Below, in pieces: positions 52,733-62,329 of a stretch of 64,000 bases of DNA (position 1 is the stretch's first letter; the number at the start of each line of letters is the position of its first letter). The DNA is taken from assembly GCF_021044425.1 (NCBI RefSeq), contig NZ_JAJNEC010000006.1:186001-250000 (forward strand). Direction: 5' to 3'. The DNA is from Niabella pedocola. Lineage in GTDB: Bacteria; Bacteroidota; Bacteroidia; Chitinophagales; Chitinophagaceae. The position numbers and the translations under genes are program-made. The notes below the pieces were generated by a model. That model was given only the letters and a program-made list of their open reading frames with translations. It was not told the DNA's origin and searched no databases.

Positions 52733-53704
52733 ATGAAAAATAGAATTGGTACCAGTGATGTTTCGGTAACGGCCATTACCCTTGGCGCCTGGGCCATCGG
52801 CGGTGCTATGTGGGGTGGCAATGAAGAGGCCGATTCGCTGGCTGCCATTAAAGCGTCGATCGATAATGGGATCACCTCTATTGATACCGCACCCATTTAT
52901 GGGATGGGCTACAGTGAAGAGCTGGTAGGAAAGGCAATAAAAGGATATGACCGCAGTCAACTCCAGATCCTTACAAAATTTGGTATGGTATGGGACCAAG
53001 AAAAGGGCGATTTTGCCTTTGAACGTAAAGATAATGCAGGTGTTGCCAGGAAAATTTACAAGTATGGGGGCTATGAGAATGCGATCCGGGAAGTAGAGAT
53101 CAGCTTAAAGCGGTTACAAACGGATTATATTGATCTGATCCAGTTGCACTGGCCCGACAGCACAACGCCCATCAGCGAAACCATGGAGGCCCTGCAAAGA
53201 ATGCTGGACGAGGGTAAAGTAAGAGCCATTGGCGTATGCAATTATAATGGTGCCCAGCTTGCGGAAGCAGCGCAGACCGTAAAACTGGCTTCGGACCAGG
53301 TGCCCTATAGCATGTTAAAACGAAAAATTGAAACAGATGTGGTGCCCTATGCGCTTGCAAACGGCCTTTCTGTGATTGCCTATAGCCCGATGGAACGCGG
53401 CCTGCTCACCGGGAAATACAATGCTGCGTCCCGTTTTTCAGCAGATGATCACCGGAACGATTACTTTAAACAATTTGATATGGACCGGGTAGCCCGGCTT
53501 ACGGCGCACCTGGCTGAAATGGCCTCCGGGTACCAGGTATCCGTTGCACAGCTGGTGCTGGCCTGGACCTTTCACCAGCCGGCCGTTGCCGCTGCACTGG
53601 CAGGAGCGCGGAATGCAGCACAGGCGGCAGAAAATGCGCGGGCGTTACAGATAAAGTTGTCTGAGGCAGATCTTGCACAGATTGAAAACTGGCTGGCAGC
53701 ATAA
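52733..53704 (+). CDS. Aldo/keto reductase
   Basis: This is a 323-residue NADPH-dependent oxidoreductase starting at 52733 (KNRIGTSDVSVTAITLGAWAIG). The TIM barrel shows the catalytic Asp and Tyr in DTAPIYGMGYSEE, the Lys in LTKFG, and the His in IQLHWPD, all in their usual order. NADP-binding residues are expected near YSPMERGLLTGKY and the SQ-like AGARNAAQ late in the protein. The substrate is unknown. It may serve sugar or aldehyde reduction, and precedes the fucosidase genes by 260 bp on the same strand. Confidence 0.93.
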   Translation: MKNRIGTSDVSVTAITLGAWAIGGAMWGGNEEADSLAAIKASIDNGITSIDTAPIYGMGYSEELVGKAIKGYDRSQLQILTKFGMVWDQEKGDFAFERKDNAGVARKIYKYGGYENAIREVEISLKRLQTDYIDLIQLHWPDSTTPISETMEALQRMLDEGKVRAIGVCNYNGAQLAEAAQTVKLASDQVPYSMLKRKIETDVVPYALANGLSVIAYSPMERGLLTGKYNAASRFSADDHRNDYFKQFDMDRVARLTAHLAEMASGYQVSVAQLVLAWTFHQPAVAAALAGARNAAQAAENARALQIKLSEADLAQIENWLAA

Positions 53705-53964
53705 AGTAGATGCTTATCGGATGAAGATGCGGCCGGACCGGATCACAGGTTAAATGACAACGCCGCATCCGGTAACAGAAGTGTGGAACCCGGAGGCAGA
53801 AGGTAAAGAAACATAGATCCCAATGCATGTGTTGCTTTAAGATCATAAGATCTTCGTTTAGATATATCGTGCCTGTTGTAAAGGATCATCTTAGGTACGG
53901 ATCTCTTAAGCCATTGTGCGTTCGCTGACGGGAAAAACAGTGCCGGCATAAATGACCGGATATA

Positions 53965-55434
53965 ATGGTAAAAAAGAAAATGATTGCGGTTATGTGGAAT
54001 AAAATAAAAAGGGGGGCGGGGCTTGCAGCCCTGGTATGTTTGTTTACGGCTGTTAACGGCCAGGAACAGGGTATACATCAACAATCAACCTTGTACGAAT
54101 GGCCCACGGATCCACTTGTAAAACAAAAATTGGATCAGTGGCAGGATCAGAAATTTGGCATGATCATCCACTGGGGGTTATATGCTGTTCCGGGTATTGT
54201 AGAGTCCTGGTCAATCTGTTCCGAAGACTGGATCGGCCGCGACAGTACGATCCCTTATGACACCTATAAGCAGTGGTACTGGGGACTGAAGAAAGATTTT
54301 AACCCGGTGCATTTCAACCCGGATCAATGGGCCGCCGCCGCAAAAGCAGCAGGTATGCGCTACCTGGTATTTACTACTAAACATCATGACGGATTTAACA
54401 TGTTTGATACCAAACAATCGGACTTTAAGATCTCCAACGGTCCGTTTGGAAGTAACCCCAAAGCGGATGTGGCAAAATATGTATTTGATGCGTTCCGCAA
54501 ACAGGGATTTATGATCGGGGCTTATTTTTCCAAGCCCGACTGGCATAATGAAAACTACTGGTGGCCGATGTATGCTACGGCCGACCGGAATGTGAATTAT
54601 GATATCAAAAAGTTTCCCTGGCGCTGGCAGAAATTTAAGGACTTTACGTATAACCAGCTCAGTGAGCTGATGCACAACTACGGAAGTATGGACATTCTTT
54701 GGCTGGATGGGGGCTGGGTACGACCGATATCTACCATAACCGATGAAGTGCGGGCATGGGGCGCAAGGATCCCTGAGTCTGGACAGGATATCGACATGCC
54801 GAAGATTGCCGCTATGGCCCGGGAGGCACAGCCCGGTATCCTGATGGTTGACCGCACCGTGCATGGCCCTTATGAAAATTATCAAACACCGGAGCAACGG
54901 GTACCGGATCACCGGATCGGTAATCCCTGGGAAAGCTGTATGACCCTGGGGGGAGCCTGGGGATACGTAAAGGGCGACCGGCTGAAACCGGCATCCAAAG
55001 TGATTCATACGCTGGTGGAAATTGTTGCCAAAGGAGGCAGCTTGCTGTTGGGTGTAGGTCCGCAGGCGGATGGTACTTTAACAGCAGAAGCCGTGTCAAG
55101 GCTAAATGAGATCGGTCTGTGGCTGAAAGAAAACGGTACCGCTATTTATAACACCCGTTCCATTGAACAATACAACAGCGGTCAAACCTATTTCACCCGT
55201 TCAAAGGACGGAAAAACAACCTATGCAATCGCATTGATCAATGAAGCGGCATTGCCGGCATCGATCGGGTGGCAGGGCAACCTTCCCCGGAAAGGGTCTG
55301 TGATAAAATCGGTTGCCACCGGCGAAAAGGTAAAATGGACGGTAGCCGGAGATCAGGTAAGCCTCCAGCTGCCTGCGAAACTAAAAGGCACGAAGCAGGC
55401 CGCCGCACTGGCTTTTTCTTTTGTAAATGACTAA
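53965..55434 (+). CDS. Alpha-L-fucosidase, GH29 family (fucosidase 2)
   Basis: This is a 489-residue secreted enzyme. The signal peptide is in about the first 32 residues (GLAALVCLFTAVNGQ); in-frame ATGs at 53980 and 53992 also fit. The barrel has FGMIIHWGLYAVPG, FTTKHHDGFNMFDT, GAYFSKPDWH and MDILWLDGGWV with the nucleophile Asp. A small C-terminal beta-sandwich follows (about 400-489). In this region it resembles the GH29 subgroup that accepts aryl-fucosides broadly, unlike its neighbours. The next fucosidase starts 9 bp downstream, so the two form an operon. Confidence 0.93.
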   Translation: MVKKKMIAVMWNKIKRGAGLAALVCLFTAVNGQEQGIHQQSTLYEWPTDPLVKQKLDQWQDQKFGMIIHWGLYAVPGIVESWSICSEDWIGRDSTIPYDTYKQWYWGLKKDFNPVHFNPDQWAAAAKAAGMRYLVFTTKHHDGFNMFDTKQSDFKISNGPFGSNPKADVAKYVFDAFRKQGFMIGAYFSKPDWHNENYWWPMYATADRNVNYDIKKFPWRWQKFKDFTYNQLSELMHNYGSMDILWLDGGWVRPISTITDEVRAWGARIPESGQDIDMPKIAAMAREAQPGILMVDRTVHGPYENYQTPEQRVPDHRIGNPWESCMTLGGAWGYVKGDRLKPASKVIHTLVEIVAKGGSLLLGVGPQADGTLTAEAVSRLNEIGLWLKENGTAIYNTRSIEQYNSGQTYFTRSKDGKTTYAIALINEAALPASIGWQGNLPRKGSVIKSVATGEKVKWTVAGDQVSLQLPAKLKGTKQAAALAFSFVND

Positions 55435-55443
55435 AAACGGTAT

Positions 55444-56892
55444 ATGAAGAAAATTGTAATCAGCACTTTTTTTTGTGTGGGGCTATTGATAAGCGGCCTC
55501 AGTCAAAAGGTAACGCCCCCGGCACCGGTATATCCCGTGCCTTCTGCCCGGCAACTCGCCTGGCATCGGCTGGAGACCTATGCCTTCATCCACTTTACTA
55601 CCAATACCTTTACAGATAAAGAGTGGGGATTCGGAGATGAAGACCCGAAGATCTTCAACCCCGCAACGGTAGATGCGAACCAGTGGGCATCGGTGTTAAA
55701 ACAAACCGGCTTTAAGGCTATGATCCTTACCACCAAACACCATGATGGCTTTGCACTCTGGCCCAGCAAATACACGGACCATTCAGTAAAGAACAGCCCC
55801 TGGAAAAATGGTAAAGGAGATGTGGTAAAAGAGGCCAGTGATGCCGCCCGGAAAGCCGGACTAAAATTTGGTGTATACCTGTCGCCCTGGGACCGGAACA
55901 GAGCCGATTACGGCACTCCCTCCTATATTACCTACTACCGGAACCAGTTAAAAGAACTGTTTACCAACTATGGTCCCATCTTTGAAATGTGGTTTGACGG
56001 TGCCAATGGGGGCGATGGCTACTATGGCGGAACAAGAGAAAAACGGAAGATCAACGGAGCTACGTATTACAACTGGCCCACCACCTTAAAGCTGGTGCGC
56101 AGCATGCAACCGGATGTATTATTTTTCAGCGATGCAGGACCGGATATCCGCTGGGTAGGCAATGAAAGAGGCATTGCCGGGGAAACCAACTGGAACAGCA
56201 TTACGCCCGATACGTTGTATGCGGGTAAGGCGGGCATTGAAAAATTACTGAATACGGGTTCGGCAGACGGAACCAAATGGATCTCCGCAGAAGTGGATGT
56301 GTCTATCCGCCCGGGCTGGTTTTATCATGCTTCGGAAGACAGTAAGGTAAAAACACCGGAGCAATTGTTTGACATTTATCTCAGCTCCGTAGGAAGAGGA
56401 TCGAACTTATTGCTGAATATACCGCCGGATCGTAATGGAGTTTTTCATCCAACCGATGTAGCATCCCTGGAAGGATTTAAAAAGCTGCTGGATGAGCGGC
56501 TCACAAACAACCTTGCCAAACAGGCCCGTGTAAAAGCCAGTAATATAAGAGGCAATGCGGCACTGTATAACGGTGCAAAGATCACCGATGGAAATCAAAA
56601 CACTTACTGGGCTACCGATGATGGCGTAACGGCAGCTGATGTTGAAGTGGAGCTGCCAAAGGTTAAAAAGATCAGCTATGTACTGCTGCAGGAATACATT
56701 GCCCTGGGACAGCGGGTAAGCGCCTTTAGCGTTGAAGCGCAGGAAAACGGAAGCTGGAAGGAAATTGCCACCGGTACTACCATCGGCTATAAACGGATCC
56801 TTCGCATTGATCCGGTTGTTACTTCAAAGATCCGGGTACGGATTACCGGCTCAAAGGCTGCACCGCTGATATCGAACCTGGCGTTGTATTAA
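55444..56892 (+). CDS. Alpha-L-fucosidase, GH29 family, with C-terminal F5/8-type domain (fucosidase 3)
   Basis: This is a 482-residue secreted enzyme with signal peptide ending GLSQ. Motifs follow the same order as in fucosidase 1 (31398): FIHFTTNTFTDKEWG, TTKHHDGFALWP, GVYLSPWDRN, FEMWFDGANGG with the nucleophile Asp, and RPGWFYHASEDSKVKTPEQL. The C-terminal 130 residues are a discoidin-like domain (ISYVLLQEYIALGQRVSAF). It is closer to fucosidase 1 than to its direct neighbour, so the cluster at 54-57 kb combines two different GH29 types, likely acting on different fucosyl linkages. Confidence 0.93.
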   Translation: MKKIVISTFFCVGLLISGLSQKVTPPAPVYPVPSARQLAWHRLETYAFIHFTTNTFTDKEWGFGDEDPKIFNPATVDANQWASVLKQTGFKAMILTTKHHDGFALWPSKYTDHSVKNSPWKNGKGDVVKEASDAARKAGLKFGVYLSPWDRNRADYGTPSYITYYRNQLKELFTNYGPIFEMWFDGANGGDGYYGGTREKRKINGATYYNWPTTLKLVRSMQPDVLFFSDAGPDIRWVGNERGIAGETNWNSITPDTLYAGKAGIEKLLNTGSADGTKWISAEVDVSIRPGWFYHASEDSKVKTPEQLFDIYLSSVGRGSNLLLNIPPDRNGVFHPTDVASLEGFKKLLDERLTNNLAKQARVKASNIRGNAALYNGAKITDGNQNTYWATDDGVTAADVEVELPKVKKISYVLLQEYIALGQRVSAFSVEAQENGSWKEIATGTTIGYKRILRIDPVVTSKIRVRITGSKAAPLISNLALY

Positions 56893-56950
56893 TTCCGGCA
56901 GGGCCGGTGCTGGTACGAACTTTGCGCGTTAAAATGGCAAATGGCATATT

Positions 56951-57823
56951 ATGGCGAAACAAACCTATACGGCACTTTGCTTTGGTGAAATTCTATGGGA
57001 TGTGTTGCCGGACGGGGCAGAACCGGGCGGGGCGCCCATGAATGTAGCCTATCACCTGAATCAGTTGGGTATTGCCACCGGCGTCCTTTCAAAAAAAGGG
57101 ACAGATGCCGCAGGAGAGCGGCTGATCCGCTTTCTGGAAGCGCATCGCGTAAATACCTCGCTGATCCAGACGGATCCGGAACACCCAACCGGGAAAGTGC
57201 TGGCAACACCCGGAAAGAACTATGAGATGCAGTACGATATTGTGTTTCCGGTTGCCTGGGATTTTATTGATATAACAGAAGCTGCGCCGGAAATAGTAGC
57301 CGCTTCCGAACTGTTTATTTTCGGGAGCCTGGCGGCCCGCAACACACATTCGCGCAAGACCTTGTTTACCCTGCTATCCCACGCAAAAACGCGGATCATG
57401 GATATCAACCTGCGCCCGCCGCATTTTACACAGGAGATTATTGAAGCCTTACTGAACAGCGCTACGGTTTTAAAACTTAATGAAAATGAACTGGAGTTGC
57501 TCAGCGGCTGGTATGGCTTTACCGGCAACATGCACCAGCAGGCGGAAGACCTGGGACGCCGGTTTTCGATCCGGGATATTATGATCACCCGGGGTGCCGA
57601 TGGGGCCGCGTATTATACAGATGGTACATTTTATGAACATCCCGGTATCCGGGTGGCGGTAGTGGATACGGTGGGCAGTGGTGATGCATTCCTGGCGGGT
57701 TTCTTATCACAACTGCAACAAGGCAGCGGCCCCGAAGCGGCGCTGGACTTTGCCTGCAGGCTGGGTTCTTTTATTGCCACGCAAAAAGGCGCCTGCCCGG
57801 AATATGATGTTGCGGCGATCTGA
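56951..57823 (+). CDS. PfkB-family carbohydrate kinase (fructokinase-like)
   Basis: This is a 290-residue ribokinase-fold enzyme. GEILWDVLPDGAEPGGAPMNVAYHL at the start matches bacterial fructokinases, and the C-terminal VVDTVGSGDAFLAGFL carries the catalytic Asp and anion hole. It would phosphorylate a free sugar with ATP. It lies 58 bp after the second fucosidase, on the same strand; it could act on a sugar released or derived from the degraded polymer. Fuculose kinases belong to a different family, so a direct fucose role is not implied. Confidence 0.9.
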   Translation: MAKQTYTALCFGEILWDVLPDGAEPGGAPMNVAYHLNQLGIATGVLSKKGTDAAGERLIRFLEAHRVNTSLIQTDPEHPTGKVLATPGKNYEMQYDIVFPVAWDFIDITEAAPEIVAASELFIFGSLAARNTHSRKTLFTLLSHAKTRIMDINLRPPHFTQEIIEALLNSATVLKLNENELELLSGWYGFTGNMHQQAEDLGRRFSIRDIMITRGADGAAYYTDGTFYEHPGIRVAVVDTVGSGDAFLAGFLSQLQQGSGPEAALDFACRLGSFIATQKGACPEYDVAAI

Positions 57824-57844
57824 CGTACAGTTTACCCCTGAAGA

Positions 57845-58744
57845 TTAGAAGAAACGGGTCTTATAAAGTTTTACATCCGGAATAGTAATCGTTTTGTCTG
57901 GATTACGCTGGTAAATATGGTAGGTCCACCAGCTTTCCTCCGCCTGGGTAAACAGCAAGCGCTTTTTTTGGGGATTGTAGTTGGCGGACTTGATATTTTT
58001 CCTGCCTTTCAGGAGTTCAAAATCGCCAAAGCCGGCGCTGGGAATATGAAAGGTGTATACATGATGATGGGTGGTAACGATCATGCGCTCATCGTCGATC
58101 ACAGACAGGTCGTGGCCGCCCTCCGACGGGATCTTCCAGTGCTCCTCCAGCTGTAGTTTTGGATGGGAACTTTCCCAGTCTTTTAAAGAATAGGCCCGGA
58201 GCTCATCAAAGCCCAATGCAAAAAGCCGTTTGTATTTTTCATTCCAAACCACGCCGTGACCGGAATAGAGCGAATCCCTGAACAGGCGCCGCTCCGGCTG
58301 ATCCAGGCTATAAAGTTCAATACTGTTGCCTTGCGGATGGGTAGAAAGGGCCACTACCACACGGTTTCCCGGCAACAAGGCCGCCGAGTGCGCCATGGGT
58401 ACATGCGCATAAAAAAGCGGTTTACGGGTTTTGATATCCAATAACAGCACTCCTCCGCCGGATGAGGTGAGCAGCAGGGCCGACCGGTTTCTTACCGGCT
58501 TGCATTCATCCAGGGGCACCATCCATTTCTGATAAGCAGCCGGTAATGTCTTTGCTTCGGAAACCTGCCAGCGCCAGGTGATGGCGGGTGTGGTGCCCGA
58601 TTGCCGGCTGTTCAGCAGCAGTACCTGATCATCTCCGCATACTACAAGATCCGCATCCCCGGCCGCTGTTGTGGTTTTTGAGGCGCAGGATATGATCAGC
58701 AAGGAAAAAATAAACAGGATGTAGGCGGACGGTATCGTTTTCAT
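57845..58744 (-). CDS. Secreted beta-propeller-like lipoprotein (DUF6528-like)
   Basis: This is a 299-residue lipoprotein with lipobox ISC, started at 58744 (KTIPSAYILFIFSLLIISCASK). Repeated short strands with motifs such as LVVCGDDQVLLLN, LLTSSGGGVLLLDIKTRK, PGNRVVVALSTHPQG and DERMIVTTHHHVYTFH look like a propeller of about six blades. I believe it is the DUF6528 family, but the name is from memory. No function is known. It converges on the PfkB gene with a gap of 21 bp. Confidence 0.75.
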   Translation of the reverse strand: MKTIPSAYILFIFSLLIISCASKTTTAAGDADLVVCGDDQVLLLNSRQSGTTPAITWRWQVSEAKTLPAAYQKWMVPLDECKPVRNRSALLLTSSGGGVLLLDIKTRKPLFYAHVPMAHSAALLPGNRVVVALSTHPQGNSIELYSLDQPERRLFRDSLYSGHGVVWNEKYKRLFALGFDELRAYSLKDWESSHPKLQLEEHWKIPSEGGHDLSVIDDERMIVTTHHHVYTFHIPSAGFGDFELLKGRKNIKSANYNPQKKRLLFTQAEESWWTYHIYQRNPDKTITIPDVKLYKTRFF

Positions 58745-59074
58745 GATCGTATTAAATGACTTGTGATGTGGCATCTGTTGATAAAACGCTAAAGTTAGGG
58801 CATCCGCCGGTTGAGGGCAAATTTTCGGCGGAAACCATTTCGTTAAAGGCCAAACGTATTCAAGATCCACCAACCGTTACACGCCCGATTCCGCTGGGAT
58901 AAAATCATTGATCGAAATGGTTGATGAGCGCTTTTTGAAACTCCCGAGGGTGATACCGGTCACCTCCGGCTGCCGGTCAGGCGGTTTTTATGTATAATAA
59001 GAAATGCGCTTGCCCCGGAGCTTTTGTTTAAAGACACCGGAACGGGTATTTTTGAACCATCAAAATCAGCAATC
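58745..59074. other. Gene-free divergent region
   Basis: This is 330 bp between the propeller lipoprotein (minus) and the small hypothetical gene (plus). I see no exact -7 element and no clean terminator; short GC-rich inverted repeats lie near 58955-58985. Confidence 0.35.
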
Positions 59075-59362
59075 ATGTCGTATAAAGCATTTAAAGACGC
59101 GTTAACTTCCGATGTTCCGCCTGCCGGTATCTCTGTTTTACAACAGGGACTTTGGTATGCTGCAAAGGGCAATTGGGAGGCCGCACACCAGGTGGCGCAG
59201 GATCATGAAGGGGAGCGTGACTTTGACCGGTTGCATGCCTACCTGCACCGGGTAGAAGGCGATGAGTGGAATGCCGGTTACTGGTACCGTCGCGCAGGCG
59301 CCGCTGTACCTGTACAATCATTGGAGGAGGAGCTGGAATCGCTGATACAGCGTTGGGGGTAG
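59075..59362 (+). CDS. Hypothetical protein, 95 aa
   Basis: I start at 59075 (SYKAFKDALTSDVPPAGIS), since the longer frame from 59024 adds an unrelated-looking stretch. The protein is short, helical and TPR-like in places (LWYAAKGNWEAAHQVAQDHEGERDFDRLHAYLHRVEGDEWNAGYWYRRAG over about 25-75). It resembles conserved small proteins of other bacteria with the same AAKGNWEAAH pattern, but I cannot name a function. No signal peptide or membrane segment is present. Confidence 0.7.
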   Translation: MSYKAFKDALTSDVPPAGISVLQQGLWYAAKGNWEAAHQVAQDHEGERDFDRLHAYLHRVEGDEWNAGYWYRRAGAAVPVQSLEEELESLIQRWG

Positions 59363-59475
59363 TACTTTAACCGGAACAAGCTACTGAATGCCCCGATCAT
59401 CTGGTGTTATTCAACGTGCAGAGTCTGTATCGATCTTCCGCTTATCCTAATAACTAAATAGTGAATTTTTTTGTA

Positions 59476-59492
59476 TTACGAAATGTTCGTAA
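59476..59492. promoter_or_regulatory. Perfect palindrome TTACGAA-ATG-TTCGTAA (operator candidate)
   Basis: Two perfect 7-bp arms separated by 3 bp lie 18 bp upstream of the thioredoxin-like gene start at 59511. The size and placement suit a dimeric repressor or redox regulator. No regulator gene is next to it. Confidence 0.4.
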
Positions 59493-59510
59493 GTTTATTA
59501 AAAATCCGAA

Positions 59511-60692
59511 ATGAAAGGCTTGTTATTCCTGATAGGTAGTTTATTATGGAGTGCCATTGGTACCACACAAAACAAGGATAGTTTAGAAACAGCATTGTTT
59601 CTAAACCAGCTTGACAGTGTACATAAAGCGATCGGCAATATCTCCTATCATATGCGGTATACCTGGCATGATGGATCTGTAAAGGATTCCATATGGGTGA
59701 TAGAAGGGGATGTTTGGTTGATGCCGGATATCCGGGATACTATTTTTGGAAACAAATTTCACCTCAGGAGTTTTGGAAAGCTTGGAAGTATTGACAGTTA
59801 TTACAATGGCCAATTATACGAAGAAGCGAATCACCGGGACAGTTCCTTGCTTCAGGTGAATCCGTACCTGTTTCCGAACGACTCCCATAATCCTGCCAAA
59901 GCCAGGTCTGTACTAAGTTTGGTGCAACCCCTTATGTTCAGGAAAGATCTTTCCAGCTACCTATTATCCAACTATCCATATGGCAAAAATCCGCAATTAT
60001 CTTTCCGGAAAACGAAGGACCGAAATATAGTAACTGTTATGTATCCGCCCAATAGCTATAATGCTTCTACAACTTTTACGTTAACAATAGCAGAAAAATC
60101 AATGCAGGTAGTAGAAATACAGTCGGTAGTGCTTTTTAACGGAACCCGTCAGACCCAAACCTGGGAAGTTTCCGGGGTTCGGAAAAATAATAAAGGCAAT
60201 ATAGTTCAGCAGGCTTTGCCTGCTATGTTTGCCGGGTACAGCATCTCAAGACCTCAGCCGCGCAAAAATGAACAATATAGCTACCCGTTGCTGGATAAAA
60301 CAGCTCCCGCATTCAGCCTGGAATCTATAAATGGCGGGCAGGTAATATCACTGGCCGCTTTGAGCGGGAAGTATGTATTGCTGGATTTTTGGGAAACCTG
60401 GTGCGGGTATTGTATAATGGCATTTCCAAAAATGAAATCTCTTTATGAAAAATACCGCTCCAAAGGAGTAGAAATTATAGGCATTACCACTGAAAATGAA
60501 AATCAGGTCAGCAAACTGATAGCGGCCAACCGTCTGCTGTATCTTCATACAAAAGGAGATACGGCTGTTCTTAAAAACTATCAGGTTTCAGGCCGTCCCC
60601 ATTATGTATTGATCGGACCCGATGGAAAAGTGATCATGGGAATTGACCTCGAACGTATCGAAAAAATATTGAAGGAGCATTTGGATAAATAG
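59511..60692 (+). CDS. TlpA-type thioredoxin-like lipid- or periplasm-directed protein
   Basis: This is a 393-residue exported protein with a signal peptide in the first 20 residues (GLLFLIGSLLWSAIG). Residues about 25-260 are an N-terminal beta-rich region without a name I can give. Residues about 265-393 are a TlpA/AhpC-TSA-type thioredoxin domain: DKTAPAFSLESINGG, LLDFWETWCGYCIMAFPKM with the CxxC pair, and GRPHYVLIGPDG with the cis-Pro. It would reduce or exchange disulphides in the periplasm. The palindrome at 59476 may control it. Confidence 0.88.
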   Translation: MKGLLFLIGSLLWSAIGTTQNKDSLETALFLNQLDSVHKAIGNISYHMRYTWHDGSVKDSIWVIEGDVWLMPDIRDTIFGNKFHLRSFGKLGSIDSYYNGQLYEEANHRDSSLLQVNPYLFPNDSHNPAKARSVLSLVQPLMFRKDLSSYLLSNYPYGKNPQLSFRKTKDRNIVTVMYPPNSYNASTTFTLTIAEKSMQVVEIQSVVLFNGTRQTQTWEVSGVRKNNKGNIVQQALPAMFAGYSISRPQPRKNEQYSYPLLDKTAPAFSLESINGGQVISLAALSGKYVLLDFWETWCGYCIMAFPKMKSLYEKYRSKGVEIIGITTENENQVSKLIAANRLLYLHTKGDTAVLKNYQVSGRPHYVLIGPDGKVIMGIDLERIEKILKEHLDK

Positions 60693-60815
60693 ATGCTTAT
60701 TTCGTTTGTGATAGGAAATCGCGTTTCGCTTAAATGACGAATGGCTGCACAATTCCATGCAGCTTCATCTTACAAGAGACTTAAGCAGGCAGCCCGGTAT
60801 TGTTGTTGGCAATTG

Positions 60816-62228
60816 TCAGCTCTGCACGCCCAGCTCCATTGCTTTTTTCTTCAGAAATTCCAGTCCCGCTTCTCTTGTATTGGGTATTTCACCATCGAGA
60901 ATGGCATCTTTGAGCGCATCTTTTAAAATGCCTACAGGTTTGGAGGGCGGAAGATTGAACAACTGCATGATTTCAATGCCATCGATGGGAGGCTGCCAGT
61001 TCCGGATCTGGTCTTTTTCTTCCACTTCTTTGCACCGTTCGCGTACCAGTTTAAAATTATCCAGGAAACGCTGCACCTTCTTTTTGTTCTTGCTGGTGAT
61101 ATCCGCTTCACAAAGCAGCATCAACGCATCAAAATCTTCACCGGCGTCAAACAGCAGGCGCCGGATGGCAGAATCGGTAATGTCTTCTTTAGATAAACTG
61201 ATCGGACGGAGGTGTAGCTCTACCAGTTTTTTTACAAACCGCATTTTTTCATGCTGCGGCAATTTAAACTGTGCAAAGATCTTCGGTACCATGCGGCCAC
61301 CCACTACCTCATGCCCGTGAAAGGTCCACCCGGTTCCTTCTTCAAAACGCTTGGTGGCCGGTTTGGCAATATCGTGCAGGATGGCAGCCCAACGTAGCCA
61401 TAGATCATCCGATGCGGCACTGATATTATCCAGCACCTGCAGGGTATGGTAAAAATTATCTTTATGCCCGATGCCTTCTTTGAATTCAGCACCAGCCAGT
61501 TCCACCATTTTGGGGAAAATGATCCGGAGCAGTCCTGTCTTGTACAGGAGGTCGAACCCTATCGAAGGTTTCGGTGCCCGGATGATCTTGTTCAGTTCAT
61601 CCGTTATGCGCTCCTGTGATATGATGCGGATACGGTCTTTATTTCTTGTAATAGAAGCCAGTGTTTCCGGCGCAATGGTAAAATTGAGCTGTGTGGCAAA
61701 GCGGATCGCCCGTAACATGCGCAGCGGATCGTCGCTAAAGGTTTGATCCGGTTCCAGCGGAGTGATGATGATCTTTTCCTCCAGGTGCTGCTGTCCGTTA
61801 AAGGGGTCTACAAGCCGGCCATAGCCCTGCTTGTTCAAACTGATAGCCATCGCATTGATCGTAAAATCACGACGGTTCTGATCGTCTTCCAGGGTGCCCG
61901 GACTTACCTGCGGTTTGCGGCTGTTACGCTGGTAACTTTCTTTGCGGGCACCTACAAACTCCACATCAAAACCCGCGGTATGGATATGCGCCGTCCCAAA
62001 ATTCTTAAAGTAATTCACCTGCGGGGCAGGAACGCATTTGGCGGCTACGGCTTTTGCCAGTTCAATACCGTCTCCAATGGTAACGATGTCTGCGTCTTTT
62101 GTAGGCCGGTTCAGCAATTTATCCCGCACAAATCCGCCCACCAGGTAACTTTCCATTTCCAGCTCCTGTGCAGCAGCGGCTACCTTATTGATCATTTCCC
62201 GTTCCTGGTCGCTTAGTTGAATATCCAT
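60816..62228 (-). CDS. CCA tRNA nucleotidyltransferase with HD domain
   Basis: This is a 470-residue protein. The start at 62228 (DIQLSDQEREMINKVAAAAQEL) fits the promoter; a longer frame begins at 62267. The class II nucleotidyltransferase head has YLVGGFVRDKLLN and DADIV with the two catalytic Asp residues, then RRDFTINAM and EDPLRMLRAIRFA-like (SDDPLRMLRAIRFA) motifs. The middle HD domain carries RWAAILHDIAKP. It adds or repairs CCA at tRNA ends, and matters here since the tRNA in this window lacks an encoded CCA. Confidence 0.93.
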   Translation of the reverse strand: MDIQLSDQEREMINKVAAAAQELEMESYLVGGFVRDKLLNRPTKDADIVTIGDGIELAKAVAAKCVPAPQVNYFKNFGTAHIHTAGFDVEFVGARKESYQRNSRKPQVSPGTLEDDQNRRDFTINAMAISLNKQGYGRLVDPFNGQQHLEEKIIITPLEPDQTFSDDPLRMLRAIRFATQLNFTIAPETLASITRNKDRIRIISQERITDELNKIIRAPKPSIGFDLLYKTGLLRIIFPKMVELAGAEFKEGIGHKDNFYHTLQVLDNISAASDDLWLRWAAILHDIAKPATKRFEEGTGWTFHGHEVVGGRMVPKIFAQFKLPQHEKMRFVKKLVELHLRPISLSKEDITDSAIRRLLFDAGEDFDALMLLCEADITSKNKKKVQRFLDNFKLVRERCKEVEEKDQIRNWQPPIDGIEIMQLFNLPPSKPVGILKDALKDAILDGEIPNTREAGLEFLKKKAMELGVQS

Positions 62229-62236
62229 CTGACCGG

Positions 62237-62244
62237 CAAATATA
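62237..62244 (-). promoter_or_regulatory. Bacteroidota -7 element TATATTTG (CCA-adding enzyme gene)
   Basis: The minus strand reads TATATTTG from 62244 to 62237, 8 nt before the start codon at 62228, so the leader would be about 5 nt. Confidence 0.6.
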
Positions 62245-62329
62245 ACGCAGGTTTGAGAATTGAGCATCGGGAAATCGGCTGTACGTTTTCAGCAATCAGT
62301 ATCAGCTTTCGCTATTTCAGCGCTAAACC

